DNA of 64,000 nt from assembly GCF_003053725.1 (NCBI RefSeq), contig NZ_QAYC01000005.1:208028-272027 (forward strand), written 5' to 3'. Positions 26,656 through 37,799 of this stretch are shown here, one piece after another. The position numbers and the translations under genes were made by a program. This stretch comes from Rhodovulum kholense. GTDB lineage: Bacteria; Pseudomonadota; Alphaproteobacteria; Rhodobacterales; Rhodobacteraceae. The notes beneath the pieces were generated by a model. That model was given only the letters and a program-made list of their open reading frames with translations, searched no databases and was not told the DNA's origin. Each line of letters starts with the position of its first letter. The stretch's first letter is position 1.

Positions 26656-27720
26656 TCAGATTGCGCGCAGGGCTTCGGCCGCGACCGGGTCGGGCGGCAA
26701 CGGCCGCAGCGCGGGGATCGGGGGCAACTCGCACTGCCCGGCGAAATAGGCCAGCGTGGCGCGCAGCCCCTCGTCCAGCCCGACCGTCGGCGCCCAGCCC
26801 AGCAGCCTGCGGGCGCGGGTGATGTCGGGCCGGCGCTGCACCGGGTCGTCGCAGGGCAGCGGGCGGAAAGCCAGCCCCGACCGCGACCCGGTCAGCCGCA
26901 GCACCGTTTCGGCGAGGTCGAGCACCCGCATCTCGGCCGGATTACCGAGGTTGAGCGGCCCGGTCACCTCGGGCGGCGTCGCCATGAAGGCAATCAGCGC
27001 CCGGATCATGTCCGAAACGAAGCAGAAAGACCGGGTCTGTTGGCCGTCGCCGTAGATGGTGACCGGCTCTCCCGAAAGCGCCTGCATCGCGAAGTTCGAC
27101 ACGACCCGCCCGTCACCGGGGCTCATGCCCGGGCCATAGACGTTGAAGAGACGCGCCACCTTGAGCGGCAGGCCGTACAGTCGGCGGAAGTCGAAGATCA
27201 GCGTCTCGGCGCAGCGCTTGCCCTCGTCATAGCAGGCGCGGGGGCCGATCGGATTGACATGGCCCCAGTAGTCCTCGGTCTGGGGATGCACGATCGGGTC
27301 GCCATAGACCTCGGAGGTCGAGGTCTGCAACAGCCGCGCCCCGGTGGTGCGGGCCAGTTCAAGCAGGTTGAGCGTGCCCAGAACCGACGTCTTGACGGTC
27401 TGCACCGGATCGCGGGCGTAATGGGCGGGCGAGGCCGGGCAGGCGAGGTTGTAGATCTCGTCCACCTCGATCTGCAGCGCCTGCGTCACGTCGCGGCAAA
27501 GCAGCGTGAAGGCCGGATCGCCCCGCAGATGTGCGATGTTGCTTTCGCGCCCGGTGCTGAAATTGTCGAGGCAGATGACCTGATGGCCCCTCGCCAGCAG
27601 CGCCTCGCACAGATGGGTGCCGATGAACCCGGCGCCGCCGGTCACGAGGCTGCGTATCGCGGTGTGCTTCAATGGAATGATGCCTGTGCTGTCGGTTGGC
27701 GTTTCAAAGCCTGTCGGCAT
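26656..27720 (-). CDS. UDP-glucuronate decarboxylase / NAD-dependent nucleotide-sugar epimerase family
   Basis: 354 residues from the ATG at 27720. Short-chain dehydrogenase fold: SLVTGGAGFIGTHLCEALL (residues 24-42), catalytic Tyr164 and Lys168 in CYDEGKRCAE, and TSTSEVYGDP with the catalytic Ser/Thr. NLACPASPAHY, YWGHVNPIGPRACYDEGKR and ARLFNVYGPGM are the diagnostic blocks of UDP-xylose synthase. It would make UDP-xylose from UDP-glucuronate for surface polysaccharide. The upstream extension of the frame is Arg-rich and unlikely to be translated. It stands alone, with its own 5' region. Confidence 0.88.
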   Translation of the reverse strand: MPTGFETPTDSTGIIPLKHTAIRSLVTGGAGFIGTHLCEALLARGHQVICLDNFSTGRESNIAHLRGDPAFTLLCRDVTQALQIEVDEIYNLACPASPAHYARDPVQTVKTSVLGTLNLLELARTTGARLLQTSTSEVYGDPIVHPQTEDYWGHVNPIGPRACYDEGKRCAETLIFDFRRLYGLPLKVARLFNVYGPGMSPGDGRVVSNFAMQALSGEPVTIYGDGQQTRSFCFVSDMIRALIAFMATPPEVTGPLNLGNPAEMRVLDLAETVLRLTGSRSGLAFRPLPCDDPVQRRPDITRARRLLGWAPTVGLDEGLRATLAYFAGQCELPPIPALRPLPPDPVAAEALRAI

Positions 27721-28362
27721 GCGCGCCTCGGGCCTGGCTTGGTCGGGGCGGCGGGCGACAGGCCCGCCAGAGATTTGCCGACCCGTGCGAACCCCGCGCC
27801 GGTCGGTACTGACCCAGCGGCGCCCGGAACGGGGGCGCCGCATCGCAACCCACCCGGTCCCGGCTTCAGGCTGTGCGGGACGTCTCGCTGCGACCGCACA
27901 GAGTGTCGCACAGGTTCACTCAACTTCCAATTAAATTTTATCAATTAGATTCAACCAAGACGTGCATCTCGCCTCATCGCCATGATGGCCATTCCCGTCC
28001 CGGCGGCGGCGCGTATCGCCGTCAGGCGCCGGACCCGGCCGCGTGCAGGGACCGGACCCGGCATCGGGTCTCGTTACCATACCGGCCCCTGACGGCGTCT
28101 CCATCCCCCGCGACGGCCCGTGACGCCACGGCCCTCTGCGGCGCCGCGTCGCGCGCAAGGCCGGGACCGCAAGCGGGCGTCCGAAGGGGGCCTGAGCCCT
28201 CCGCTTCGGCCTCTGCCCGGAAAAGGGTCGGCTGCGCGCCGCTCTGGCGCGGAAGAGGGCATTTGCACGTCTTTGGCGAACTCGCGCTTGAAGCGGCGCC
28301 CCTTTTCCTTCCATATCGCGGCAGGACCGCAACCTGTCCAATCCCCTGATGGAGGCCTTCTC
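27721..28362. other. Divergent promoter region between UDP-glucuronate decarboxylase gene and glg operon
   Basis: 642 nt with no recognisable gene. An AT-rich island at about 27915-27960, in sharp contrast to its surroundings, is the likely core promoter area for one or both directions. The glgP ribosome-binding site GGAGG is at 28351-28355. Reading frames through the rest give Arg/Pro-rich sequence without family features. Confidence 0.55.
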
Positions 28363-30741
28363 TTGACCGCCGCCGACCTGCGCGATGCCATCCTGCGTCA
28401 CCTCGCCTACGAACTGGGCACCGATCCCGGCCATGCCACCCTTCACGACTGGCGGATCGCCCTGTCGCTGGCGGTGCGCGACCGGCTGGTCGACCGCTGG
28501 TTCGCCGCCAACAGCGCGACCCGCGCGGCGCAGCCCAAGCGCGTCTATTACCTGTCGATGGAATTCCTGATCGGCCGGTTGCTGGAAGACGCCATCGTCA
28601 ACCTGCGGCTTGAGGATCAGGCCCGCGGCGCGCTGGCCGATCTGGGGCTCGAGCTTGACGCGGTGGTGCAGAACGAACCCGACGCGGCGCTGGGCAATGG
28701 CGGGCTCGGGCGGCTTGCGGCCTGCTTCATGGAATCGCTTGCCACCATCGGCTGCCCCGCCTTCGGCTACGGGATCCGCTATGAAAACGGGCTGTTCCGG
28801 CAGTCCTTCCAGGACGGCCGTCAGGTCGAGGAGCCCGAGGACTGGCTGAGCCAGTTCCATGCCTGGGAATTCGAACGCCGCGACGTCGCCCAGGAAATCC
28901 GCTTTGGCGGCGAGGTCACCGAGAAGGACGGCCGCGCGGTCTGGACCGGCGCCGAGGCGGTGATCGCGGCGGCCTTCGACACGCCGATCATCGGCTGGAA
29001 GGGGCGCTGGGCCAATACGCTCAGGCTGTGGTCGGCGCAGCCGCTCCACGGCTTCGATCTGGCGCGGTTCAATCGCGGCGAATATGCCGCCGCCGCCGAA
29101 CCCGAGGCGACGGCGCGGACCATCAGCCGCGTGCTTTATCCCGACGACACCACCGGGCAGGGCAAGGAATTGCGGCTGAAGCAGGAATACTTCTTCACCG
29201 CCGCGTCGCTGCGCGACATCCTGCGCCGGTTCGAGGAAGAGGGCGGCGCGCTGGCCGATCTGCCGAAGAAGGCCGCGATCCAGCTCAACGACACCCATCC
29301 GGCGATTGCCGGGCCGGAACTGGTGCGGCTCTTGCATGACGAACGCGGCATGGCGCTGGACGAGGCCATCGCCACCGCGCGGGGCTGCCTCAGCTATACC
29401 AACCACACCTTGATGCCCGAGGCGCTGGAACGCTGGTCCGAGGATCTGATGACCCGGCTCTTGCCGCGCCACATGCAGCTGATCGAACGGATCGACGAGG
29501 CCCATGCCGCCGAGATGCCGGGCCGCCGGGTCACGCTGCGCGAGCATGGCGAGGTCAAGATGGGCGAGATCGCCTTCACCATGGCGCACAAGGTCAACGG
29601 GGTCTCGGCGCTCCATACCGATCTGATGAAGGAAACCGTCTTCGCCGAGCTGCACCGGCTGCATCCCGACCGGATCGTCAACGAGACGAACGGCGTCACG
29701 CCGCGCCGCTGGGTGCTGTCGGCCAACCCGCGCCTCAGCCGGCTGATCACCGAGACCATCGGCGAGGGCTGGGTCGACGATCTGGAACAGCTTGAAAAGC
29801 TCGAGGCGTCGCTGTCCGATCCGGCCTTTCTCGACGCCTACGCCAAGGCCAAGCGCGAGAACAAGGCAGACTTCGCCGACTGGCTGGCCGCCGAACAGGG
29901 CGTGCGGGTCGATCCCGAGGCGCTGTTCGACGTGCAGATCAAGCGCATCCACGAATACAAGCGCCAGCATCTGAACATCCTCGAGACCGTCGCGCTCTGG
30001 CGCGAGATCAAGGCCAATCCGGGCGCGGGCTGGGTGCCGCGGGTCAAGATCTTCGCCGGCAAGGCCGCGCCCGGCTATGTCTTTGCCAAGGAGATCATCC
30101 ATCTGATCAATGACGTGGCCGAGGTGCTGAACGCCGATCCGGTCACCAGCCCCTATCTCAAGGTGCTGTTCCTGCCGAACTACAATGTCAGCCTCGCCGA
30201 GCGGCTGATCCCGGCCGCGGATCTGTCCGAACAGATCTCGACCGCCGGCAAGGAGGCTTCGGGCACCGGCAACATGAAATTCGCGCTGAACGGGGCGCCG
30301 ACCATCGGCACGCTCGACGGCGCCAATGTCGAGATCCGCGAACGGGTGGGGGCGCGCAACTTCTTCCTGTTCGGCATGACCGCGGCCGAGGTCGAGGCGC
30401 GCCGGGCCGTGCCCGATCACGCCAAGCTGGCGATCCAGGCCGACCCGCGTCTGGGCGGCGCGCTGAAGGCGATCAGCCAGGGCGCGTTCTCGCCCAAGGA
30501 CCGGCACCGCTATCGCGGGGTCGTCGCCAACCTGACCGGGCAGGACTATTTCCTGGTCTGTTCCGATTTCACCGCCTATTGGGACGCCCAGCGCCGGGCC
30601 GAGGCGGCCTATGCCGATCCGGATGTCTGGCACCGGATGGCCGCCTGCAACACCGCGCGGTCGGGCTGGTTCTCGTCGGATCGCACGATCCGGGGCTACA
30701 TGGGCGACATCTGGGGCACCGTGCCTCTGGTCGCGGAATGA
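28363..30741 (+). CDS. glgP: Glycogen phosphorylase
   Basis: Releases glucose-1-phosphate from glycogen. 792 residues from a TTG at 28363, with GGAGG 7 nt before it; this gives the usual family length and the expected beginning ([18 protein letters not shown]). [20 protein letters not shown] and [20 protein letters not shown] are hallmark N-terminal blocks. The PLP lysine is Lys639 in [20 protein letters not shown]. First gene of the glycogen operon; 43 nt separate it from glgB. Confidence 0.96.
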   Translation: MTAADLRDAILRHLAYELGTDPGHATLHDWRIALSLAVRDRLVDRWFAANSATRAAQPKRVYYLSMEFLIGRLLEDAIVNLRLEDQARGALADLGLELDAVVQNEPDAALGNGGLGRLAACFMESLATIGCPAFGYGIRYENGLFRQSFQDGRQVEEPEDWLSQFHAWEFERRDVAQEIRFGGEVTEKDGRAVWTGAEAVIAAAFDTPIIGWKGRWANTLRLWSAQPLHGFDLARFNRGEYAAAAEPEATARTISRVLYPDDTTGQGKELRLKQEYFFTAASLRDILRRFEEEGGALADLPKKAAIQLNDTHPAIAGPELVRLLHDERGMALDEAIATARGCLSYTNHTLMPEALERWSEDLMTRLLPRHMQLIERIDEAHAAEMPGRRVTLREHGEVKMGEIAFTMAHKVNGVSALHTDLMKETVFAELHRLHPDRIVNETNGVTPRRWVLSANPRLSRLITETIGEGWVDDLEQLEKLEASLSDPAFLDAYAKAKRENKADFADWLAAEQGVRVDPEALFDVQIKRIHEYKRQHLNILETVALWREIKANPGAGWVPRVKIFAGKAAPGYVFAKEIIHLINDVAEVLNADPVTSPYLKVLFLPNYNVSLAERLIPAADLSEQISTAGKEASGTGNMKFALNGAPTIGTLDGANVEIRERVGARNFFLFGMTAAEVEARRAVPDHAKLAIQADPRLGGALKAISQGAFSPKDRHRYRGVVANLTGQDYFLVCSDFTAYWDAQRRAEAAYADPDVWHRMAACNTARSGWFSSDRTIRGYMGDIWGTVPLVAE

Positions 30742-30784
30742 CGAGACCGTTGCATTTGGGTCCGGCCGTCTTAGGCTTCGGGGT

Positions 30785-33001
30785 ATGAGTTCCGCAAGAT
30801 CCGCCTCGGCGAAAGATCCGTTTCCGGCCCGCGAGGATGCGCTGCGGCTGCAGGCGGGGCTGCATGACGATCCGTTTTCGGTGCTGGGGCCGCATATGGT
30901 CGGCCGCCGCCGGATCGTGGCGGCCTTCCTGCCCGGCGCCGCGACGCTGGAGGCGCTGGCCGAGGGCAAGGCCCATCCGCTGACCCGCCGGACCGACGCG
31001 CCCGACCTGTTCACCGGCGCGGTGCCCGGCAAGGGCGGCTACCGCCTGCGCGCCAGCGACGGCACCGGCCAGACCTGGGAATTCGACGATCCCTACCGCT
31101 TCGGCCCGGTGATCGGCGAGCTGGACGAATACCTTCTGGGCGAGGGCACGCATCGCCGGATCTGGCAGGTGCTGGGCGCCCATGTCCGCAACCACGAGGG
31201 CGTCGCGGGTACCCATTTCGCGGTCTGGGCGCCGAATGCGCGGCGTGTCTCGGTGGTCGGGCCCTTCAACGCCTGGGACGGGCGCCGCGCGCCGATGCGG
31301 CGCCGGGGTACGACCGGGGTCTGGGAAATCTTCCTGCCGGGGATCGGCGAGGGCGACTGCTACAAGTACGAAATTCTCGGGGCCGACGGCACGGTCCAGC
31401 CGCTGAAGGCCGACCCGGTGGGCTTCGGGGCCGAGCATCCGCCGAGGACGGCCAGCGTCGTGCGCGACATCTCGGGCTATGGCTGGCGCGACGATGCCTG
31501 GATGACCTACCGCTCGGGCAACAATGCCCGGACCGCGCCGATCTCGGTCTACGAGGTGCATCTGGGCTCGTGGCGGCGCAAGGCGGACGAGGGCAACCGG
31601 CCGCTCTCCTACAAGGAGGCGGCCGAAGAGCTGGTCGATTACGCCGCCGACATGGGCTTCACCCATCTCGAATTCCTGCCGCTGTCGGAACACCCCTTCG
31701 ACGGGTCCTGGGGCTATCAGCCTGTCGGGCTGTTCGCACCGACCGTGCGCCACGGGCCACCGCACGAATTCCGCGATCTGGTCGATGCGGCGCACCGCAA
31801 GGGGCTGGGGGTCATCCTCGACTGGGTGCCCGCGCATTTCCCGTCGGACCCGCACGGGCTGGTGCAGTTCGACGGCACCGCGCTTTACGAACATGCCGAC
31901 CCGCGCGAGGGGTTCCACCACGACTGGAACACGCTGATCTACAATTACGGCCGCACCGAGGTCGCGAATTTCCTTTATTCCAACGCGCTGTACTGGCTTG
32001 AGGAATACCATGTCGACGGGCTGAGGGTCGATGCGGTGGCCTCGATGCTTTACCGTGACTATTCGCGGAAGGCGGGCGAATGGGTGCCGAACGTCCATGG
32101 CGGGCGCGAGAACCTGGAAGCCATCGCCATGCTGCAGCGGATGAACGAGGTCGCCTATCGCGAGGTGCCGGGCATCATGACGGTGGCCGAGGAAAGCACG
32201 TCGTTCCCGGGCGTGTCGCGGCCCGTCGACATGGGCGGGCTCGGCTTCGGCTATAAATGGAACATGGGCTGGATGAACGACACGCTCGATTACATCGCGC
32301 GCGAGCCGGTGCATCGGAAGTTCCATCACCACCAGCTGACCTTCGGGCTGCTTTACGCCTTTTCCGAGAATTTCATCCTGCCGATCAGCCATGACGAGGT
32401 GGTGCACGGCAAGGGCTCGATGCTGGCGAAGATGCCGGGCAACGACTGGGAGAAATTCGCCAATCTGCGCGCCTATTACGGCTTCATGTGGGGCCATCCG
32501 GGCAAGAAGCTCTTGTTCATGGGCCAGGAATTCGCGCAACGCGCCGAATGGGACCGGGCGGGCGAGCTGGACTGGGGCGTGCTGGGGGCCGACTGGCATC
32601 GCGGCATGCAGCGGCTGGTGCGCGATCTGAACACGCTTTACCGCGCGATGCCCGCGCTGCATGTGAAGGATTGCGAGGCCGACGGCTTCCGCTGGATCGA
32701 GGCCAATGCGGCCGAGATTTCGGTTTATGCCTGGCTGCGGCAGGGGCAGGAGGGCGATCCGCCGGTCGCGATCGTTTGCAACCTGACGCCCGTCGAACGC
32801 AGCGGCGTGCGGGTGGGGCTGCCCCGGGCCGGGTGCTGGCGCGAGGTGATGAATACCGATGCCGCGATCTATGGCGGCGGCAACCGGGGCAATCTGGGCG
32901 GCGTCGTCGCGGAAGAGGTGGCGCATCAGGGCCTGCCGGCCTCGGTCGAGCTGACGCTGCCCCCGCTGTCGGTGCTGTTTCTCATGCCCGGCGAGACCTG
33001 A
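30785..33001 (+). CDS. glgB: 1,4-alpha-glucan branching enzyme
   Basis: Introduces alpha-1,6 branches into glycogen. 738 residues from the ATG at 30785. An N-terminal beta-sandwich ([14 protein letters not shown]) and CBM48 domain ([18 protein letters not shown]) precede the GH13 barrel. The barrel shows [18 protein letters not shown], nucleophile Asp in [18 protein letters not shown], acid/base Glu in [14 protein letters not shown] and [12 protein letters not shown]. The C-terminal all-beta domain is present. It is complete, and lies between glgP and glgC. Confidence 0.97.
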   Translation: MSSARSASAKDPFPAREDALRLQAGLHDDPFSVLGPHMVGRRRIVAAFLPGAATLEALAEGKAHPLTRRTDAPDLFTGAVPGKGGYRLRASDGTGQTWEFDDPYRFGPVIGELDEYLLGEGTHRRIWQVLGAHVRNHEGVAGTHFAVWAPNARRVSVVGPFNAWDGRRAPMRRRGTTGVWEIFLPGIGEGDCYKYEILGADGTVQPLKADPVGFGAEHPPRTASVVRDISGYGWRDDAWMTYRSGNNARTAPISVYEVHLGSWRRKADEGNRPLSYKEAAEELVDYAADMGFTHLEFLPLSEHPFDGSWGYQPVGLFAPTVRHGPPHEFRDLVDAAHRKGLGVILDWVPAHFPSDPHGLVQFDGTALYEHADPREGFHHDWNTLIYNYGRTEVANFLYSNALYWLEEYHVDGLRVDAVASMLYRDYSRKAGEWVPNVHGGRENLEAIAMLQRMNEVAYREVPGIMTVAEESTSFPGVSRPVDMGGLGFGYKWNMGWMNDTLDYIAREPVHRKFHHHQLTFGLLYAFSENFILPISHDEVVHGKGSMLAKMPGNDWEKFANLRAYYGFMWGHPGKKLLFMGQEFAQRAEWDRAGELDWGVLGADWHRGMQRLVRDLNTLYRAMPALHVKDCEADGFRWIEANAAEISVYAWLRQGQEGDPPVAIVCNLTPVERSGVRVGLPRAGCWREVMNTDAAIYGGGNRGNLGGVVAEEVAHQGLPASVELTLPPLSVLFLMPGET

Positions 33002-33016
33002 CGAGGAGGAGGACCG

Positions 33017-34279
33017 ATGGAGACCCGTTACAGCAGGCTCGCGGGCCGCAGCATGGCCTTCGTGCTGGCGGGCGGCCGCGGCAGCCGCCTGAACGAGCTG
33101 ACCGACATGCGGGCCAAGCCCGCGGTCTATTTCGGCGGCAAGACCCGGATCATCGACTTCGCGCTGTCGAACGCGCTGAATTCGGGCATCCGCAAGATGG
33201 CGGTCGCGACCCAGTACAAGGCGCATTCGCTGATCCGCCATTGCCAGCGCGGCTGGAACTTCTTCCGCGCCGAGCGCAACGAATATCTCGACATCCTTCC
33301 GGCCAGCCAGCGGGTTTCGGAAAGCCTGTGGTATCAGGGCACGGCCGATGCGGTGACCCAGAATATCGACATCGTCGACAGTTATGGCGTCGATTACGTG
33401 CTGATCCTCGCGGGCGACCACATCTACAAGATGGATTACGAGATCATGCTGCGTCACCATGTCGAGACGGGCGCCGACGTGACGGTGGGGTGTCTGACCG
33501 TGCCCCGCCAGGAGGGCTCGGCCTTCGGGGTGATGAAGGTGGACGAGGCCGACCGGATCGTCGAGTTCATCGAAAAGCCCAAGGACCCGCCGGGGATGCC
33601 CGGCGATCCCGATCAATGCCTGGTGTCGATGGGCATCTATGTCTTCGACTGGAAATTCCTGCGCGCGCTGCTGATCGAGGATGCCGATAACCCCGGCTCC
33701 AGCCACGATTTCGGCACCGACCTGATCCCCGGCATCGTCAAGGGCGGCAAGGCGATGGCGCATCGCTTCACCTCGTCCTGCGTCAAGGATCGCGCGGATT
33801 CGCCCGCCTACTGGCGCGATGTCGGCACCATCGACGCCTTCTGGAAGGCCAATATCGACCTGACCGATTTCACCCCCGATCTGAACCTCTGGGACAAGAG
33901 CTGGCCGATCTGGACCTATTCGGAATCCGTCCCGCCCGCCAAGTTCGTCCATGACGAGGAAGACCGGCGCGGGTCTGCGGTCTCCTCGATGATCTCGGGC
34001 GGCTGCGTCATCTCGGGCACCGAGGTGCGCAATTCGCTGCTGTTCACGATGGTCCACACCAATTCCTACGCGGTGCTCGACCATGCGGTGGTGCTGCCCT
34101 ATGTCGAGGTCGGTCGGCGCGCGCGCCTGAAGAACGTGGTGATCGACCGCGGCGTCGTGATCCCGCAGGGGCTGGTCGTCGGCGAGGACCCGGAAGAGGA
34201 TGCCAAATGGTTCCGCGTGACCGAGGGCGGGATCACCCTGATCACCCAGTCGATGCTGGACCGGAGGGCGCGCGCATGA
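33017..34279 (+). CDS. glgC: Glucose-1-phosphate adenylyltransferase (ADP-glucose pyrophosphorylase)
   Basis: Makes ADP-glucose, the committed step of bacterial glycogen synthesis. 420 residues with a GAGGAGGA ribosome-binding site. Nucleotide site [32 protein letters not shown]-glucose contact [15 protein letters not shown] and FIEKPKDPP. The C-terminal part carries the left-handed beta-helix region ([18 protein letters not shown]). Allosteric control by glycolytic intermediates is expected from the family. The stop overlaps the glgA start as ATGA. Confidence 0.97.
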   Translation: METRYSRLAGRSMAFVLAGGRGSRLNELTDMRAKPAVYFGGKTRIIDFALSNALNSGIRKMAVATQYKAHSLIRHCQRGWNFFRAERNEYLDILPASQRVSESLWYQGTADAVTQNIDIVDSYGVDYVLILAGDHIYKMDYEIMLRHHVETGADVTVGCLTVPRQEGSAFGVMKVDEADRIVEFIEKPKDPPGMPGDPDQCLVSMGIYVFDWKFLRALLIEDADNPGSSHDFGTDLIPGIVKGGKAMAHRFTSSCVKDRADSPAYWRDVGTIDAFWKANIDLTDFTPDLNLWDKSWPIWTYSESVPPAKFVHDEEDRRGSAVSSMISGGCVISGTEVRNSLLFTMVHTNSYAVLDHAVVLPYVEVGRRARLKNVVIDRGVVIPQGLVVGEDPEEDAKWFRVTEGGITLITQSMLDRRARA

Positions 34280-35706
34280 GCCTGCGCGTCCTGTCGGTCG
34301 CGTCCGAATGCGTGCCCCTGGTCAAGACCGGGGGGCTTGCGGATGTGGCGGGGGCGCTGCCCGGGGCGCTGAAGGCCGAAGGGGTCGAGATGCGGGTGCT
34401 GATCCCCGGCTATCCGGCGGTGCTGGCCAGGACGGAGGCGGCCGATACGGTCTGGGAAAGCCCTGATTTCTTCGGCGGTCCGGCGCGGCTTTACTTCGCG
34501 CGCCATGCCGGGCTCGAGCTTTACGTGCTGGAGGCCGCGCATCTTTTCGACCGTCCCGGCGGGCCGTATCTCGATGGCGGCGGCAGCGACTGGCCCGACA
34601 ACGACATCCGTTTCGGCGCGCTTTCGTGGATGGGGGCGCAGATCGGCGCCGAGGGCGCGGGCGGCTGGCAGCCCGACCTGATCCAGTGCCACGACTGGCA
34701 GGCGGGTCTGGTGCCGCTGTACCTCAAGGCCCGCAGCGTCGATCTGCCGACCGTGATGACGGTCCATAACATCGCCTTTCACGGACTGATGCCCGCCGCG
34801 CGGATGGCCGCGCTGGGTCTGCCGGGCTGGGCCTTTCATCCGGGCGGCATGGAGTTCTACGGACAGGTGTCCGCGCTGAAGGCGGGGCTTGTCTATGCCT
34901 GGAAGGTGACGACCGTAAGCCCGACCTATGCGCGCGAGCTGCGGACGCCCGAATTCGGCGGCGGGCTCGACGGGGTGATCCGGGCGCGGGCGGGCGATGT
35001 GCTGGGTATCCTGAACGGCATCGACGAGGCCGACTGGGACCCCGCGACCGACCCCCATGCGGTGCGCTTCAGGCAGCCGCGCGGCAAGGCCAAGGCACGC
35101 GCGGCGCTGCTGGAGGAAATGGGCCTGAGCGACGGGCCGGGGCCGCTTTGCGTCGTGGTCTCGCGCCTGACCGGGCAGAAGGGGCTCGACCTGCTGTTGC
35201 AGGCGCTGCCGGATCTGGTGGCGCGCGGCGGGCGGCTGGCGCTTCTGGGCTCGGGCGAGCCGCCCTTGGAACAGGCCTGGCGCTCGGCCGCGGCCCGACA
35301 CGAGGGCGTCGCGGTCCGGATCGGCTATGACGAGGCGCTGGCGCACCGGCTGATCGCGGGGGGCGACGCGATCCTCTTGCCTTCGCGCTTCGAACCCTGC
35401 GGGCTGACCCAGATGTACGGGCTGCGCTATGGCACCATCCCGGTCGTGGCCCGCACCGGCGGGCTGGCCGATACCGTGATCGACGCCAATCCGGCGGCGC
35501 TGGCGGCGGGCGTGGCGACCGGCATCCAGTTTGCCCCCGTGACCGCCGAGGCGCTGTCGGTCGCGCTCGACCGGCTTTGCGACCTCTATGCCGACACGGA
35601 TCTTTTCGCGAAACTTCAGCGCAACGCGATGCGCGCGCCGGTCGGCTGGCAGGGCTCTGCCGCCGCCTATGCCCGCCTCTTCCGGGAGATCGTTCCCACC
35701 CCATGA
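34276..35706 (+). CDS. glgA: Glycogen synthase (GT5)
   Basis: Transfers glucose from ADP-glucose to the growing chain. 476 residues. N-terminal [32 protein letters not shown] includes the KTGGL substrate loop; [20 protein letters not shown] and [20 protein letters not shown] are GT5 hallmarks (the latter with the catalytic E-x7-E type motif). ATGA overlaps at both ends, with glgC upstream and glgX downstream. Confidence 0.97.
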   Translation: MSLRVLSVASECVPLVKTGGLADVAGALPGALKAEGVEMRVLIPGYPAVLARTEAADTVWESPDFFGGPARLYFARHAGLELYVLEAAHLFDRPGGPYLDGGGSDWPDNDIRFGALSWMGAQIGAEGAGGWQPDLIQCHDWQAGLVPLYLKARSVDLPTVMTVHNIAFHGLMPAARMAALGLPGWAFHPGGMEFYGQVSALKAGLVYAWKVTTVSPTYARELRTPEFGGGLDGVIRARAGDVLGILNGIDEADWDPATDPHAVRFRQPRGKAKARAALLEEMGLSDGPGPLCVVVSRLTGQKGLDLLLQALPDLVARGGRLALLGSGEPPLEQAWRSAAARHEGVAVRIGYDEALAHRLIAGGDAILLPSRFEPCGLTQMYGLRYGTIPVVARTGGLADTVIDANPAALAAGVATGIQFAPVTAEALSVALDRLCDLYADTDLFAKLQRNAMRAPVGWQGSAAAYARLFREIVPTP

Positions 35707-37799
35707 CGACATTGCCCACCACGATCACCGCCGGTTGTCCGAACGCGCTTGGCGCGCGATACGATGGCGAGGGCGTCAATTTCGCGATCTTCTCGGAACA
35801 TGCCAGCCGGGTGTCGCTGTGCCTGTTCGACGAAACCGGCCGCACCGAACTCGCCAATATCGACCTGCCCGAACGCACGCATCATGTCTGGCACGGCCGG
35901 ATCGACGGGCTGCAGCCGGGCCAGCATTACGGCTATCGCATCTCGGGCCCGTACCATCCCGACCAGGGTCACCGATTCAACCCCAACAAGCTGCTGGTCG
36001 ATCCCTATGCCCGGCGGATCTCGCGCCAGCCGCGCTGGCATGACGCGCTGATGGGATACGAGGTGGGTGCCGCACAGGCCGATCTCAGCTTCGACACGCG
36101 CGACAGCGCCCCCTATGCGCCGCGCTCGATCGTGGTGGCCCCCGATATCGACTGGGGCGACGATGCGCCGCCCGCGACGCCGATGTCGGAAACCGTGATC
36201 TACGAGGCCCATGTCAAGGGCCTGACCTGCCGCCACCCGCGGCTGCATGCCCCGGGCAAGTTCCGCGCGCTGGCCTCGGACCCGATGCTGGACCATCTGC
36301 GCCGGCTCGGCATCACCGCGATCGAGCTTTTGCCGGTGCAGGCCTTCCTCAACGACCGTTTCCTGGTCGAGAAGGGGCTGACGAACTACTGGGGCTACCA
36401 GACGCTCGCGTTCTTCGCCCCGGATCCCCGCTACATGGAGACCGGCGACATCGCCGAGTTCCAGCGCATGGTGGCGCGGCTGCATTCGGCGGGGATCGAG
36501 GTGCTGCTGGATGTGGTCTACAACCACACCTGCGAAGGCAACGAGATGGGGCCGACGCTGTCGTTCCGGGGCATCGACAATGCCAGCTATTACCGGCTGG
36601 CCGAGGACCGGCGCTATTACGTCAACGACACCGGCTGCGGCAACACGCTGAACACCGGCCATCCGATGGTCCTGCGGATGGTGATGGACAGCCTGCGCTA
36701 CTGGGTCGAGACGATGCATGTGGACGGCTTCCGCTTCGATCTGGCGGCGACGCTGGGCCGGGGGCCGGGCGGCTTCGACCCCAATGCCGCGATCTTCCAG
36801 GCGATGCGGCAGGACCCGGTGCTGGCCCGGGTCAAGCTGATCGCCGAACCCTGGGATATCGGCCCGGGCGGCTATCAGCTGGGCGCCTTCCCGCCGCCCT
36901 TTTCCGAATGGAACGACCGGTTCCGCGACGGGGTGCGGCGGTTCTGGCGCCGCGATCCGGGGCGGGTGCCGGATCTGGCGGCGCGGCTGATGGGCTCGGC
37001 CCCGCAATTCGACCATTCCGGCCGTCCGGCCAGTTCCAGCGTCAACCTGCTGACCGCCCATGACGGCTTCACGCTGATGGATGTGGTCAGCTACAACGAC
37101 AAGCATAACGAGGCCAATGGCGAGGACAATCGCGACGGCCATTCGGCGAATTATTCCGACAATATGGGCGTCGAGGGGCCTAGCACCGATCCGGCCGTGA
37201 CCGCGGCCCGGGCGCAGCGGCGGCGCAACATGATGGCGACGCTTTTCCTCAGCCAGGGTGTGCCGATGATCCTCGCGGGCGACGAGATCGGCCATACCCA
37301 GCACGGCAACAACAACGCCTATTGCCAGGACAACGCCACCGCCTGGGTCGACTGGCAGGGCGCCGACGACGCCTTTCTGGCCTTCACTGCGAAATGCATC
37401 GCCTTCCGCAAGGCGCACCCGATCCTGCGGCAAAAGCTGTTCCTGCATTCGCGCGAACGCGCGCTCGACGGGATCGAGGATCTCTTCTGGCGCCGCGCCG
37501 ATGGCGAGCCGATGTGCCGGGCCGACTGGGAGGACCCCGAGCTGCGGCTTCTGGTGGTCGAGTTGCGCACCGCCTCGGGCACGCCGCCCTATGCCGCGCT
37601 GGAATATGCCATCGTCGCGGTCTTCAACGCGGGCGAGGCGGTCGAGGTCACGGTGCCCGACGCGCCCGAGGGCCAGGTCTGGAGCCTGCATCTGGACAGC
37701 TCGCGCCCCGATCTGGCGCCCGAGCCGGTCGAGGGCAGCTTCCAGATGCCTGCCGAGGCCGTGGCCGTTCTGGTGCTGGAAGAGGAGCAGCCGGTTTGA
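35703..37799 (+). CDS. glgX: Glycogen debranching enzyme
   Basis: Hydrolyses alpha-1,6 branches left after phosphorylase trimming. 698 residues. The CBM48 N-terminus (GVNFAIFSEHASRVSLCLFD) is followed by a GH13 barrel with IELLPVQAFLNDRFLVEKGL, DVVYNHTCEGNEMGPTLSFR, nucleophile Asp in VDGFRFDLAATLGRG, acid/base Glu in LIAEPWDIGPGGYQLG and LTAHDGFTLMDVVSYNDKHN. LGAF/WNDRFRD is typical of GlgX. It is translationally coupled to both neighbours. Confidence 0.97.
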   Translation: MTTLPTTITAGCPNALGARYDGEGVNFAIFSEHASRVSLCLFDETGRTELANIDLPERTHHVWHGRIDGLQPGQHYGYRISGPYHPDQGHRFNPNKLLVDPYARRISRQPRWHDALMGYEVGAAQADLSFDTRDSAPYAPRSIVVAPDIDWGDDAPPATPMSETVIYEAHVKGLTCRHPRLHAPGKFRALASDPMLDHLRRLGITAIELLPVQAFLNDRFLVEKGLTNYWGYQTLAFFAPDPRYMETGDIAEFQRMVARLHSAGIEVLLDVVYNHTCEGNEMGPTLSFRGIDNASYYRLAEDRRYYVNDTGCGNTLNTGHPMVLRMVMDSLRYWVETMHVDGFRFDLAATLGRGPGGFDPNAAIFQAMRQDPVLARVKLIAEPWDIGPGGYQLGAFPPPFSEWNDRFRDGVRRFWRRDPGRVPDLAARLMGSAPQFDHSGRPASSSVNLLTAHDGFTLMDVVSYNDKHNEANGEDNRDGHSANYSDNMGVEGPSTDPAVTAARAQRRRNMMATLFLSQGVPMILAGDEIGHTQHGNNNAYCQDNATAWVDWQGADDAFLAFTAKCIAFRKAHPILRQKLFLHSRERALDGIEDLFWRRADGEPMCRADWEDPELRLLVVELRTASGTPPYAALEYAIVAVFNAGEAVEVTVPDAPEGQVWSLHLDSSRPDLAPEPVEGSFQMPAEAVAVLVLEEEQPV

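Noticed and set aside
27931..31032. Leftward frame of over 1000 codons opposite glgP
   Set aside because: Antisense shadow of a highly conserved enzyme gene; composition is His/Asp/Gly-rich without motifs.
30569..34084. Leftward frame of over 1100 codons opposite glgB and glgC
   Set aside because: Same reason; the length only reflects the absence of stops opposite GC-rich codons.
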